26,494 bases of DNA, from NCBI GenBank assembly GCA_045046905.1, contig JASFYU010000060.1, forward strand, positions 1 through 26,494, read 5' to 3'. The notes beneath the pieces were generated by a model. The model ran no database searches, was not told the origin of the DNA, and saw only the letters and a list, made by a program, of their open reading frames with translations. Below are positions 13,567 through 22,889 of this stretch, piece after piece. Positions within the stretch are counted from its first letter, which is position 1, and the number at the start of each line of letters is the position of its first letter. Source of the DNA: JASFYU01 sp045046905 (GTDB lineage: Bacteria; Bacteroidota; Bacteroidia; Flavobacteriales; Flavobacteriaceae). A program made the position numbers and the translations under genes.

Positions 13567-15804
13567 TTAGCCTTTTATCTTTTCAATACGCTCAATTTCT
13601 TTTTCATCCCTTGAATTAGCATTCTTAGGCTTTCTATCTCTCAAATTTTCATGAACAAAATTGGTCATTTTGTCAAATAAATGTATTCTGGTGTTTCCTC
13701 CATAAATACTGTGGCTTTTGTCAGGATAAATTGCCCAGTCGAACTGTTTATTGGCCTGAATGAGTACCTCGGCCATGCGCATAGTATTTTGCACATGTAC
13801 ATTATCGTCACCGGATCCATGCACCAATAAATAGTCTCCCTTTAATAATTCAGGATAGTTGAGTGGTGAATTCTCATCATAGCCACTTGCATTTTCCTGA
13901 GGTGTCAGCATATATCTTTCGGTATAAATACTATCGTAAAAACGCCAACTGGTTACGGGAGCGACGGCAATGGCCATTTCGAACACATCATTACCTTTCA
14001 GTAGGCAATTCGTCGACATAAAACCTCCGTAGCTCCAACCCCAGATCCCTGTCCTGTCTTCGTCGATATAGGGTAGTTCACTTAGTTTTTTAGCAGCGGA
14101 AATCTGATCTTCTACCTCGTATTTACCAAGCTCTTTTTGAGTCATTTTTTTAAAATCACGCCCTTTATATCCTGTACCACGACCATCGACACAGGCCACA
14201 ATATAACCTTCAGCAACCAGCATTTGATGCCAGTAATCATTAGCGCCCATCCAGCTATTAGACACCTTCTGGGAGCCAGGCCCGCTGTATTGAAACATTA
14301 ATAATGGGTATTCTTTTTTAGGATCAAAATCATCGGGCTTAATCATCCACATATTCAGTTCATTGCCATTGATTGTTATTGTGGTAAACGCCTTAGGGCT
14401 TATTTTATAATTTGTAAGCATCTCGCTCAAGGCCCTGTTATTCTTAATGTTCTTGATTTTTTTACCGTCTAAAGCTGTGTGAAGCGTATATTCATTTGGT
14501 GTTACATCATTTGAATAGGTATTGATAAAATAAGTGAAATCAGCACTAAATGCTGCGCTATTCGTGCCTTCTTCAACAGTGAGTTCCCTTTTTCTTTTTC
14601 CACGGCTACTTATACTATAAACCCCCCGGTTTATCGAACCGTTCTCCACAGATTGATAATAGACCCTATCCTTATTTTGGTCATAGCCATAATATTTAGT
14701 CACCTCCCATTCGCCGGTTGTAATCTGATTTAATAATTTTCCTTTCTCACTGTACAAATAAATATGGTTGTACCCATCATTTTCACTTGACCAAATAAAA
14801 CTGTCATCGGCCAAGAAGGTCAGGTTATTCGATATGTCTATATAGGCATCATCTTTCTCTTCCATCAAAACAGAAACGGTATTGGTCTTCGCATTTACGG
14901 CAAAGAGTTTTAAATGATTTTGATGTCGGTTTAGGGTCTGTACACTGAGCTGAATTGGATTGTTCATCCATTTTATCCTAGGAATATAATACGAATCTTG
15001 CAAACCTACTTTTTCGATATTTTTAGTGGTGACATCGAATATATGTAAGGATACCATCGCATTGTCCTCCCCTGCTTTGGGGTATTTGAATACCTCCTGG
15101 GTTTGATATAGGTCCGCCCCGTACACATCCATAGAGAATTGCGGCACATGGGTTTCATCAAATTTTAAAAAGGCTATCTTGGTTCCGTCAGCATTCCATT
15201 CAAAAGCCCTGACAAAGGAAAATTCCTCTTCATAGACCCAATCGGTAAGCCCATTGATGATTTTATTCTTCACCCCATCGACCGTAATCTGATGTACGTT
15301 TTTTGAAGCAATATCAAAAAGATACAGATTGTTCTTTGCGGCATATGCTACATGCTTACTATCAGGAGACAATGTCGGTTCCTGAATTTTGGTATCGGCG
15401 ATTTTAACTACCCTTTTCGAGGCAATATCATAGATGTAAAAGATACCCAAAGTAGAATGCCTGAAAATTGACTCAATTTCAGTGGCCAATAAAATTTTAG
15501 TTTCATCTTCGCTAAACTCATAGGATGAAAAATTTTCAATTTGCGGTATATCTGCCGATGTAATAATAGTTTCAACCTTCTGCTGGGTGGCATAATCATA
15601 TTTATCAATAGCACTAATTCCCTTGGCCCTATCAATATTTAAAACGGTATACTGCTTTCCATTCTTCATAGAACGAAGGGCGTCTAAACCTTGGGTTCTA
15701 AAAGTTCCATTATATATTTCGGATACTGATATCTTCTTGCCCTGAGCAAAAATGGTGGTCAAAGCGCCAATAGTAAAAAGCACTAAAACAAATGATTTTT
15801 TCAT
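13567..15804 (-). CDS. Dipeptidyl peptidase IV (S9B) family serine protease
   Basis: The 745-aa exported enzyme removes X-Pro or X-Ala dipeptides from peptide N-termini. A signal peptide covers residues 1-20 (ending F-A-Q). An eight-bladed propeller of WD40/PD40-like repeats follows (about 40-480) and contains D-W-V-Y-E-E-E at 188-194, the double-glutamate that binds the substrate amino group and marks true DPP-IV. The alpha/beta hydrolase domain holds nucleophile Ser591 in G-W-S-Y-G-G, the acid at D666/D667 in G-S-G-D-D-N-V-H, and His698 in K-S-H-S. A lysine/glutamate-rich tail ends the protein. It likely acts in the periplasm and feeds the POT transporter downstream. Confidence 0.95.
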   Translation of the reverse strand: MKKSFVLVLFTIGALTTIFAQGKKISVSEIYNGTFRTQGLDALRSMKNGKQYTVLNIDRAKGISAIDKYDYATQQKVETIITSADIPQIENFSSYEFSEDETKILLATEIESIFRHSTLGIFYIYDIASKRVVKIADTKIQEPTLSPDSKHVAYAAKNNLYLFDIASKNVHQITVDGVKNKIINGLTDWVYEEEFSFVRAFEWNADGTKIAFLKFDETHVPQFSMDVYGADLYQTQEVFKYPKAGEDNAMVSLHIFDVTTKNIEKVGLQDSYYIPRIKWMNNPIQLSVQTLNRHQNHLKLFAVNAKTNTVSVLMEEKDDAYIDISNNLTFLADDSFIWSSENDGYNHIYLYSEKGKLLNQITTGEWEVTKYYGYDQNKDRVYYQSVENGSINRGVYSISSRGKRKRELTVEEGTNSAAFSADFTYFINTYSNDVTPNEYTLHTALDGKKIKNIKNNRALSEMLTNYKISPKAFTTITINGNELNMWMIKPDDFDPKKEYPLLMFQYSGPGSQKVSNSWMGANDYWHQMLVAEGYIVACVDGRGTGYKGRDFKKMTQKELGKYEVEDQISAAKKLSELPYIDEDRTGIWGWSYGGFMSTNCLLKGNDVFEMAIAVAPVTSWRFYDSIYTERYMLTPQENASGYDENSPLNYPELLKGDYLLVHGSGDDNVHVQNTMRMAEVLIQANKQFDWAIYPDKSHSIYGGNTRIHLFDKMTNFVHENLRDRKPKNANSRDEKEIERIEKIKG

Positions 15805-16166
15805 AAATTGTTACAAATAGCATTAAACCCATCAAGTTTAGTGATTTATTTGCAGAATAAATAACCTTCACCCAAAAAATAAGCAGGTTTAAAATGAATA
15901 TTGAATATGCCCGTTTATTTGCCGGGTATTCCTTATAAAAAATAGTTTGAATTTGTGGGAAATGGCTTTTTTTTACTAGTGATCCCCGTATAAAAAATGA
16001 GAGAAGAACTGGAGGTATTTGAAAGAGATACCAGCCAAAGACATCAAAAAAAAGGAAGAGGTACAGGGCGGCGATGTTGTCTGAATACCGTGAAAAATTG
16101 ATGAAGCTTTAAAAGCGATTGCCCAACGCTTATTTGCTTTATCCTTATATTTGGCCAGAAACCAGA
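15805..16166. other. Divergent intergenic region upstream of DPP-IV and HMG-CoA reductase
   Basis: No secure gene is present. A hairpin pairs ATGCCCG (15907-15913) with CGGGTAT (15923-15929), with one wobble pair, around a 9-nt loop. The part 15997-16112 has short open frames in all three forward frames; a 34-aa one begins at ATG 15997 and a Lys/Arg-rich one ends at TAA 16112, suggesting a decayed or frameshifted small gene. Promoters for both flanking genes must lie here, but no full TAnnTTTG box is clear. Confidence 0.4.
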
Positions 16167-17495
16167 ATGCATATGATTACGCCTATCGATGGATTTTCGA
16201 AACTGACCAAAGAAGAAAAAATAGAGTGGATAGCAGCCCATTATACCGCTAATCCTGTAGCAACGAAAAACATCTTGAAAAGATATTGGAACCCTGAAAA
16301 TACCGTACAAAAACTACATGATGAGTTCATAGAAAATACCCTCACCAATTACTACCTTCCTTTTGGTATCGCCCCTAATTTTTTAATAAACAATACCCTA
16401 TATGCTATACCCATGGTTATTGAGGAAAGCTCGGTTGTGGCCTCGGCGAGTAAAGCTGCCAAATTCTGGTTAGCGCGTGGCGGGTTTAAAACCGAGGTAC
16501 TGGGCACTGAAAAAATAGGCCAAGTACATTTTATGTTTTCCGGTGATTTTACAAGGTTGCAAAAATATTTTAATGATATAAAACCTACCCTACTTGCCGA
16601 TGCGTCAATCATCACTAAAAATATGGAAAAAAGAGGTGGTGGAATTTCACATATCGAACTTCGCAACAAAACTAAGGATCTAGAAAATTACTACCAGCTG
16701 CACTGTACTTTTCAAACTCTGGATGCCATGGGTGCGAATTTTATTAATTCTTGCCTAGAACAGTTTGCAAAGACTTTTAAGAATAAGGCAAAAGATTTTT
16801 ATGACTTCTCGGAAGCGGAAAAAGATATTGAAATTGTAATGAGCATTCTTAGCAACTATGTTCCCGATTGTCTGGTTCGAGCCGAAGTGAGCTGCCCCCT
16901 TGAGAATCTTGTCGACGACGCCACTATCTCTGCTGAGGAGTTTGCCGAGAAAATGCTGAGGGCGGTAGCCATTGCCAAAGTTGAACCCTACAGGGCCGTC
17001 ACTCACAACAAGGGTATAATGAACGGTATTGATGCAGTAGTACTTGCAACAGGAAATGATTTCAGGGCGGTAGAAGCAGGTATACACGCTTATGCCGCTA
17101 AAAACGGCTCATACACCAGTCTTACCCACGCCGAGCTCAAGAACGGAATTTTTAAATTATGGATAGAAATACCCCTAGCCTTAGGAACCGTCGGAGGATT
17201 GACCAAGCTTCACCCATTAGCAAAATTGGCATTGAAAATTTTACAAAACCCCAGTGCGAAAGAGCTGATGCAAATTGTAGCCGTAGCCGGACTTGCCCAA
17301 AATTTCGCTGCGCTGCGCTCCTTGGTTACTACTGGTATTCAAGAAGGCCATATGAAAATGCATTTATTGAATATACTGAACAAACTTGGAGCCACAGATT
17401 CTGAGAAAAAAACGTTGACCAAGCATTTTAAAAAACATTCGGCCACCCATAATGCTGTGATAGAAGCTTTCGAAACATTGAGAAAAAACCAATGA
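16167..17495 (+). CDS. Hydroxymethylglutaryl-CoA reductase, class II
   Basis: The enzyme interconverts HMG-CoA and mevalonate with NAD(P)H. ATG 16167 gives 442 aa; an in-frame TTG at 16119 would add 16 residues that look unrelated to the family, and ATG 16173 is an alternative. Class II motifs are visible: E-E-S-S-V-V-A-S-A-S near the N-terminus (substrate), D-A-M-G-A-N-F-I-N-S in the middle, the lysine-bearing N-K-G-I-M-N-G-I-D-A-V with A-T-G-N-D-F-R-A-V-E-A-G next to it, and L-A-Q-N-F-A-A-L-R-S-L-V ahead of the catalytic His in E-G-H-M-K-M-H. In Flavobacteriia these reductases are thought to work in the mevalonate route to isoprenoids despite their degradative-type sequence; the kinase overlapping the 3' end supports this. 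Confidence 0.93.
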   Translation: MHMITPIDGFSKLTKEEKIEWIAAHYTANPVATKNILKRYWNPENTVQKLHDEFIENTLTNYYLPFGIAPNFLINNTLYAIPMVIEESSVVASASKAAKFWLARGGFKTEVLGTEKIGQVHFMFSGDFTRLQKYFNDIKPTLLADASIITKNMEKRGGGISHIELRNKTKDLENYYQLHCTFQTLDAMGANFINSCLEQFAKTFKNKAKDFYDFSEAEKDIEIVMSILSNYVPDCLVRAEVSCPLENLVDDATISAEEFAEKMLRAVAIAKVEPYRAVTHNKGIMNGIDAVVLATGNDFRAVEAGIHAYAAKNGSYTSLTHAELKNGIFKLWIEIPLALGTVGGLTKLHPLAKLALKILQNPSAKELMQIVAVAGLAQNFAALRSLVTTGIQEGHMKMHLLNILNKLGATDSEKKTLTKHFKKHSATHNAVIEAFETLRKNQ

Positions 17496-18400
17496 TAAAA
17501 GAATTCTACAGCAACGGCAAACTACTAATATCAGGGGAGTATGTGGTTTTAGATGGCGCTTATGGCTGGGCGATACCCACAAAGTTCGGCCAGTACTTAA
17601 GGGTGTTGAAAACTAAATCTTCAAGGCTCAGTTGGAAAAGTTTAGATGAAAAAGGGAAACCTTGGTTTGAGGCCGTCTATGAGATAGTACCCCTAACAGA
17701 AATCTCATCCTCTGATAAAGCAACTTCTCATACCCTGCTTAAAATCTTATCCGAGGCTCAGCGCTTAAATTCATCTTTTTTACTAGATTCTATCGGTTTA
17801 GAAATAGAGGCCAAACTAACATTCCCCAGAGATTGGGGGCTTGGTACTTCGTCTACCTTAATAAACAATATTGCAAATTGGGCCAAGGTAAACCCTTATA
17901 CCCTATTATCAAGAACGTTTGGTGGCAGTGGCTATGATATCGCCTGTGCGCAGTACAATACCCCTATTGTATATGAACTAAAAAATGGACTCCCCATAAT
18001 AGAGGAGGTTTCTTTTAATCCTAAATTCAAGGAACAACTGTTCTTTGTACACCTTAATAAAAAACAAAATAGCAGAGCTGCCATTGCTGCCTATAAAGAA
18101 CGGCACATTGATAAAAAAAGACTTATAGAGCAGATTAATCAAATAACCAAAAAACTTATTGCCGCAAAACAGCTACCTGATTTTGAATTGCTGATGTCAC
18201 GCCATGAGCAACTCCTATCTGAAGCGCTTGGAGCTACACCGGTTAAGGCCAGGTTATTTCCCGATTATTTTGGGGCTATCAAAAGCCTAGGGGCCTGGGG
18301 AGGAGATTTTGTACTGGCAACAGGGAATACAGAAACCCCGGCCTATTTTAAAGAAAAAGGACATACCACCGTTATTCCATTTGAAAAAATGATGCTCTAA
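17492..18400 (+). CDS. GYDIA-family GHMP kinase, mevalonate-pathway candidate
   Basis: This 302-aa small-molecule kinase starts in a 4-bp ATGA overlap with the reductase stop, so the two are translationally coupled. The GHMP fold is seen in N-G-K-L-L-I-S-G-E-Y near residues 8-17, the ATP loop G-L-G-T-S-S at 116-121 (a variant of P-x-x-x-G-L-G-S-S), and G-G-S-G-Y-D-I-A at 144-151, which gives the family its name. Coupling to HMG-CoA reductase suggests that it phosphorylates mevalonate or phosphomevalonate. Exact substrate cannot be read from sequence. Some GHMP lysine/aspartate positions differ from classical mevalonate kinase, so a different acceptor remains possible. Confidence 0.85.
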   Translation: MIKEFYSNGKLLISGEYVVLDGAYGWAIPTKFGQYLRVLKTKSSRLSWKSLDEKGKPWFEAVYEIVPLTEISSSDKATSHTLLKILSEAQRLNSSFLLDSIGLEIEAKLTFPRDWGLGTSSTLINNIANWAKVNPYTLLSRTFGGSGYDIACAQYNTPIVYELKNGLPIIEEVSFNPKFKEQLFFVHLNKKQNSRAAIAAYKERHIDKKRLIEQINQITKKLIAAKQLPDFELLMSRHEQLLSEALGATPVKARLFPDYFGAIKSLGAWGGDFVLATGNTETPAYFKEKGHTTVIPFEKMML

Positions 18401-18524
18401 ATCTGAGTTCAACTTAAGATTTCTAGTCAAACGGCCTTCCTCAGGTTTTGATCCAACTACTACGATGCAAGCTTGCCTGCGGCGGGCATACGAGGCTAGA
18501 AAGGAAACAAAGTTTAGCATTTCG

Positions 18525-18554
18525 ATGCCCTCTCGACAGCTATCGAGAGGGCAT
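18525..18554. terminator. Hairpin terminator between convergent genes
   Basis: A perfect 12-bp stem, ATGCCCTCTCGA with TCGAGAGGGCAT, encloses the 6-nt loop CAGCTA. It lies between the stop of the GHMP kinase (+) and the stop of the PPIase (-), so it probably ends transcription from both sides. There is no long T-run directly after it. A second GC-rich stretch (about 18471-18495) precedes it. Confidence 0.75.
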
Positions 18555-18581
18555 TAAATCCAGTGGCCGGAATAAACCTCT

Positions 18582-20702
18582 TTAATAAAAGAATGCTCTC
18601 TTATCCTCAATTACAGCAGCTTCTTTTAAGGCATTATATACTGCAGTATTCACTTTGGCGGCATTTGAAGACCTTAAAGAATTGGCGTAAGTACTATAAT
18701 TATCCAATTTTGAAGCTTCCTCTTTTTTGCTCACAGTAACCATAAAAATTCCGCTCTGACCCTCGATAAGGTTTGAAGTTTCTCCTTCATCCATGGCGAA
18801 AGCAGTACCAACAACTACCGGTTCACTGCCAGCACCGGGTATGGTAGGTGATTTTACAGTCAAGGCAGATGCCGTATTTGCACCCACATTATTATCCTTT
18901 GCTATGGCATCCATAGTTTTTCCTTTATTAGCGGCTATAATCTGGGCCGCCTTTCTTTCTTTACGGATTTTCGGAAGTACTGTAGCAGACGCATCCTCTA
19001 CCGAAATCACCCCTTCGCTGTACTCTGCCGTTAATTGCACTACAGCATAGCCGTTATTGATATTAAAACGCTTGATATCACCAACCTCTGTTTCTGAGTT
19101 AAAAGCCCACTTCACGATATTACGTTGAGCGGAAAGGCCGGGAAGATTCTCATCCAATGCTTTTATCTTATTTACCGGTCGTATGGCATATTTACTCTCC
19201 TTGGCAAGCTCGGTAAATGCATTTTCAGAGGCAGACGATTCCATTTCGAATTTCGTAGCATCGGTGAACAAGGTATTGATAGTCTCCTCTGAAGGCTCTA
19301 TTTCTCGCGCCAAAGTTGCTATTTGTACAATATCTTGTTTATCATCGACCTTAATGATATGAAACCCAAAATCAGTCTCTACTATACCAATTTTCCCTAC
19401 AGCGTTTCCAAAAGCGAAATCATTGAATTTAGGCACCATTCTTCCTTCTTGAAAATACCCTAGGTCACCACCGTTGGCCGCAGATGGCCCATCAGAATTA
19501 TCTCTCGCCAATTGCACAAAGACCGTTTCCTTTTTTCGTGCTTCTTTCAAAAGCTCATTAGCTTTTTTCTCTGCCTCTGCCTTGGTTCTTTTCACAGTAG
19601 GGTTAGCCCTTTCAGCACCCTCATAAGCAATAAGAATATGACTGGCCTTTACCGAACCGTTACTCTTTCTATCGATCATCTTAGATAGCTTAAAAAAGTT
19701 GCCATCGCGATAGGGCCCAAATATCTCCCCTACTTTCAAAGTCATCAAGGTATCAGCAAACCTCAGCGATACAGTTCTCTTTGCCTTATAAAGGGTATCG
19801 AACTTGGTATCTGAATTTCGATCTAAAAAAGCAGTAACATCTGTGGTTCGTCTAAACCCCTTAAGGGTATCATTCCTATCTGTTTTCGAATTATACTCCA
19901 CCACATCATCTAACAATTTGGCAATCTCGGCTTCGACCACATTCTCATCGGCCAATGAAGGTTTTTCCTCAAAATAAACAAACTGAATATCTCTCGAAGC
20001 TTCTTGCTTATATTCGTCTTTATGCGCGTTCAAATAGGTCGAAATCTCGCTTTTAGTAACCGTAATAGAACTATCAGGAATTGAAGAAAAAGGAATTCTC
20101 ACATACTTCAAATCAATTTTATCGTTTGCCAACTTATAGTCTAATTCGCCTTCTTTAAGGGTGGCACCTACCCCTGCTTTAATAAGATTAAAATACGTCT
20201 GTTGTTTCGCATTATGAATAATAGATGCCTCATCCTGTAACCATATGGTATACTGAGCCGGACTATTCACTTTCAGATCTGCGATGAATTGTCGAAATTT
20301 GTTCTCGTCAAAAACACCATTTTGATTCTGAAACTGTGGGCTTTGCGAGTATGACGGCATCGTCTTTATGTAGTTCATTATCTGATCCTGCTCAATATCG
20401 ATACCCAAATCTTCAAATTGCGCTCCTAAAATCGCATTTCTGACTTCTTGATCCCATATCTGGTTCATCACTTGCATTGACGATGTGGTCGGCCCATATC
20501 TCTTTGAGGCTAGCTCTACTTTTTGCCGAAAATCGTCTATTGAAATTTCTTCACCATTAATTTCAGCTACCGTAGAGCCTACCTTGCCCCCACTAAGAGC
20601 GCTGCTGGTAAAAACACCCGATATCACGAATGCGAACAGTGCTAGACCTATTATCAATATTAATACTGTGGTCCTTTTTCTTATATTCTCTAAAATTGCC
20701 AT
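18582..20702 (-). CDS. PpiD/SurA-like membrane-anchored peptidyl-prolyl isomerase
   Basis: The 706-aa periplasmic folding factor has a single N-terminal membrane anchor (about 12-32) after a short basic cytoplasmic end, then a SurA-N-type chaperone region (about 42-240). A parvulin domain follows at about 352-452, starting with V-K-A-S-H-I-L-I and containing N-G-G-D-L-G-Y-F and the closing G-F-H-I-I-K-V. A second, degenerate chaperone part extends to the C-terminus. Architecture matches PpiD, which assists newly exported and outer-membrane proteins. It is the last gene of a minus-strand envelope block, 95 bp downstream of the CNNM/CBS gene, and ends at the shared terminator. Confidence 0.9.
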   Translation of the reverse strand: MAILENIRKRTTVLILIIGLALFAFVISGVFTSSALSGGKVGSTVAEINGEEISIDDFRQKVELASKRYGPTTSSMQVMNQIWDQEVRNAILGAQFEDLGIDIEQDQIMNYIKTMPSYSQSPQFQNQNGVFDENKFRQFIADLKVNSPAQYTIWLQDEASIIHNAKQQTYFNLIKAGVGATLKEGELDYKLANDKIDLKYVRIPFSSIPDSSITVTKSEISTYLNAHKDEYKQEASRDIQFVYFEEKPSLADENVVEAEIAKLLDDVVEYNSKTDRNDTLKGFRRTTDVTAFLDRNSDTKFDTLYKAKRTVSLRFADTLMTLKVGEIFGPYRDGNFFKLSKMIDRKSNGSVKASHILIAYEGAERANPTVKRTKAEAEKKANELLKEARKKETVFVQLARDNSDGPSAANGGDLGYFQEGRMVPKFNDFAFGNAVGKIGIVETDFGFHIIKVDDKQDIVQIATLAREIEPSEETINTLFTDATKFEMESSASENAFTELAKESKYAIRPVNKIKALDENLPGLSAQRNIVKWAFNSETEVGDIKRFNINNGYAVVQLTAEYSEGVISVEDASATVLPKIRKERKAAQIIAANKGKTMDAIAKDNNVGANTASALTVKSPTIPGAGSEPVVVGTAFAMDEGETSNLIEGQSGIFMVTVSKKEEASKLDNYSTYANSLRSSNAAKVNTAVYNALKEAAVIEDKRAFFY

Positions 20703-20797
20703 CGTATAGATTGTTTAAAATCGATTGCGAAATTACCATTTTCTTTTGAAATAATAAAAGTATAATGGCTATATGAAGGTGAATTAGAGGCTTAGTC

Positions 20798-22081
20798 CTA
20801 TTCTATCACCTTAAGCGAGACCAAATCTATCTTGGTATTGGAAACCTCAAGAATGGTAAATAGAAAGTTGCCTATTTTTATCTCCGAATCTTTTTCAGGA
20901 ATCTCGCCCGTCTCATTGACGATTAACCCGCCCAAAGTTTCGTATTCATCGACCTCGGGCAAGTCAAGTTTATAACTTTCATTAATATGGTCAACCTCTA
21001 ATCGCGCAGAAAATGTATAGGTGTTTTCATTTATGCGCTCCTCTATAAGATTAGTAGAATCATGCTCATCTTCTATCTCACCGAAAAGCTCTTCAACAAT
21101 ATCCTCTACGGTCATTAGACCTGATGTGCCTCCATATTCATCTAAAACAATCGCGATACTTTTCCTTTTCTTTGTAAGCACGTTCAAAATATCTTGAATA
21201 CGCATAGTCTCTGGCACATACTCTGCCGGCAGCAATATACTTTTAATGGTCTTGGGCTTTTTGAACAGCTCATAGGAATGCACATAACCAATAATATTGT
21301 CAATGGTGTCCTTGTAAACCAATATTTTGGAATAGCCCGTTTTCGTAAAGAGCTTGGCCACGTTTTTTAATGTTTCGTGAAGCTCCACAGCCGTAATTTC
21401 GGTTCTAGGCACCATCACCTCCCTAGCCTTGACGGTTGAAAATTCAAGGGCATTCTGAAAAATTTGTATTTCAGAATCTATTTCATCCTCTTCCTCGACA
21501 GTTTCCATTTGTTCAGTAATATAATGGCCCAACTCAATTTTACTAAAAGCGAGCTGCACCTCATCACCATCGGTCTTAAAAAAAGTCTTTAAAATGATAT
21601 CGGATACTTTTATCACGGCATCAGAAATCAATGAAAAAAGAATATAGAACAAATAGGCAGGAACGGCCAAGACCTTTAATAAGGTATTGGCATAAATCTG
21701 GAACAACACTTTAGGAAGAAACTCCGCTGTCAGCAAAATAATCAATGTTGAAATAATCGTTTGCGAGAACAGGCTGAAATCTGTACGCAGCACATTGATG
21801 AAGTCACTTGAAGACGGACCCATATCAACAAACCAGTTCATTAGCAATTCACCCATAAAAAGCCCGTAAATGACCAAGGCGATATTATTGCCTATGAGCA
21901 TTGTAGCTATAAATTTAGATGGCCTTTGGGTAAGCCGTGTAAGTACTTTTGCCAAAAAACCTTCCTGCTGCTTTTCTATTTCTATATGAATTTTATTGGC
22001 AGAAATAAAAGCGATTTCCATTCCAGAAAAAAAAGCGGAAAAGAGCAAGGACAACACTATTATAATGGTCGAAGTTTCCAC
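20798..22081 (-). CDS. CNNM/CBS membrane protein of the HlyC/CorC family
   Basis: This 427-aa protein has an N-terminal DUF21/CNNM transmembrane domain (about 1-165; F-S-G-M-E-I-A-F-I-S near 18-27 is a family signature), two CBS motifs (about 220-275 and 285-335, including V-M-V-P-R-T-E and L-D-E-Y-G-G-T-S-G-L), and a C-terminal CorC_HlyC domain (about 350-427). Members take part in Mg2+ or Co2+ efflux; the CBS pair usually senses nucleotides. The name hemolysin is historical. The gliding protein GldE belongs to the same family, but the neighbours here (LptC, PPIase) do not point to gliding. It begins 5 bp after the small membrane gene stop, implying one transcript. Confidence 0.9.
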   Translation of the reverse strand: METSTIIIVLSLLFSAFFSGMEIAFISANKIHIEIEKQQEGFLAKVLTRLTQRPSKFIATMLIGNNIALVIYGLFMGELLMNWFVDMGPSSSDFINVLRTDFSLFSQTIISTLIILLTAEFLPKVLFQIYANTLLKVLAVPAYLFYILFSLISDAVIKVSDIILKTFFKTDGDEVQLAFSKIELGHYITEQMETVEEEDEIDSEIQIFQNALEFSTVKAREVMVPRTEITAVELHETLKNVAKLFTKTGYSKILVYKDTIDNIIGYVHSYELFKKPKTIKSILLPAEYVPETMRIQDILNVLTKKRKSIAIVLDEYGGTSGLMTVEDIVEELFGEIEDEHDSTNLIEERINENTYTFSARLEVDHINESYKLDLPEVDEYETLGGLIVNETGEIPEKDSEIKIGNFLFTILEVSNTKIDLVSLKVIE

Positions 22082-22086
22082 GACTA

Positions 22087-22287
22087 TTACTGGTTTTCAC
22101 GTTTGCGTTGTTCGAATTTATTTCGATAATTTCTACGGAAAAGGAACATTCCTATAGAGACAACGGTAAAAAAGACGAATAAATAGGCCGATTGACGGTC
22201 GATATTCCAATCGGTGTATATTCTGTATAGTGAAAAACCGGCCACGGCCAAATATAAATACTCGGTATATCTTAATATTCTAATCAT
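22087..22287 (-). CDS. Small conserved-looking two-helix membrane protein
   Basis: The 66-aa protein has two hydrophobic segments (about 8-22 and 33-50) and a basic tail (R-R-N-Y-R-N-K-F-E-Q-R-K-R), so it probably sits in the inner membrane with the C-terminus inside. No family is recognised with certainty. Its start overlaps the end of lptC by 8 nt and its stop is 5 bp before the CNNM/CBS gene, so it is tightly built into the operon, which argues that it is real. A role with the LPS transport bridge or ion transporter is only a guess. Confidence 0.8.
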   Translation of the reverse strand: MIRILRYTEYLYLAVAGFSLYRIYTDWNIDRQSAYLFVFFTVVSIGMFLFRRNYRNKFEQRKRENQ

Positions 22288-22888
22288 TTAATCTTTCTTT
22301 AATCATAGTTAAACCATACGTTTTATGAGCATTTATAGCGCTAAGATCCCTCATGATATCCATTCCTTCACCATCCATAATGGTGCCATCCTCTGGATTG
22401 GTAAACGTGAACTTACCCTGGTTGAAAATCCATTCTTCGCTCTCATCAAAAAACAATTGCTGGGTTTCCAATTTCTTACCATCATGACTCTGTATAACAA
22501 CATTGCCTTGTAAATCTATCAAATTGGTTAGGGTATATTTAATACCGTAATCGGCCACGATTACCGTTTTTTTTCCTTCACCATCAAATAAAGCGACCTG
22601 TAGCCCTTTAGGAAATGTTTGGTGAGAAAAACTTATATTATCATAGTTATAGTTTAGCGGGCTTGTTAAAACAGCTATAACTTTCGAAGGCTTAAGGTCC
22701 TCGGTTTCCAATGACTCTACGGTCTCACTATAGGTAAGCACAAAATTCTCGGCAATACCTCTAGGATAAATGGTTTTTATCGCCTCTTCACCAACTCTTT
22801 CATAAGTGTCTTTACATGATAAAAAAAGCATTGCCATGGAAAGTACCATGGCAATGCTCTGTATCATGTTTCTAAAAGGTAGTATCAT
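22280..22888 (-). CDS. lptC: LPS export periplasmic protein LptC
   Basis: LptC joins the inner-membrane LptB2FG transporter to the periplasmic LptA bridge that carries LPS to the outer membrane. The 202-aa protein has an N-terminal hydrophobic segment (about 10-23) and a lipobox-like L-S-C with Cys25, so it may be a lipoprotein, as in many Bacteroidota, rather than a single-pass helix protein. The body is beta-strand rich, with repeated strand pairs and the pattern L-Q-G-N-V-V-I-Q-S-H-D-G-K-K-L-E-T-Q-Q-L, typical of the OstA/LptC fold. An alternative start is Met9 (22864). It begins 1 bp after the stop of the upstream TPR-like gene, so they are co-transcribed. Confidence 0.87.
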   Translation of the reverse strand: MILPFRNMIQSIAMVLSMAMLFLSCKDTYERVGEEAIKTIYPRGIAENFVLTYSETVESLETEDLKPSKVIAVLTSPLNYNYDNISFSHQTFPKGLQVALFDGEGKKTVIVADYGIKYTLTNLIDLQGNVVIQSHDGKKLETQQLFFDESEEWIFNQGKFTFTNPEDGTIMDGEGMDIMRDLSAINAHKTYGLTMIKERLND

Positions 22889-22889
22889 C

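Noticed and set aside
16119..16166. TTG 16119 as the start of HMG-CoA reductase
   Set aside because: The extra 16 residues do not resemble the family N-terminus; ATG 16167 begins the alignable part.
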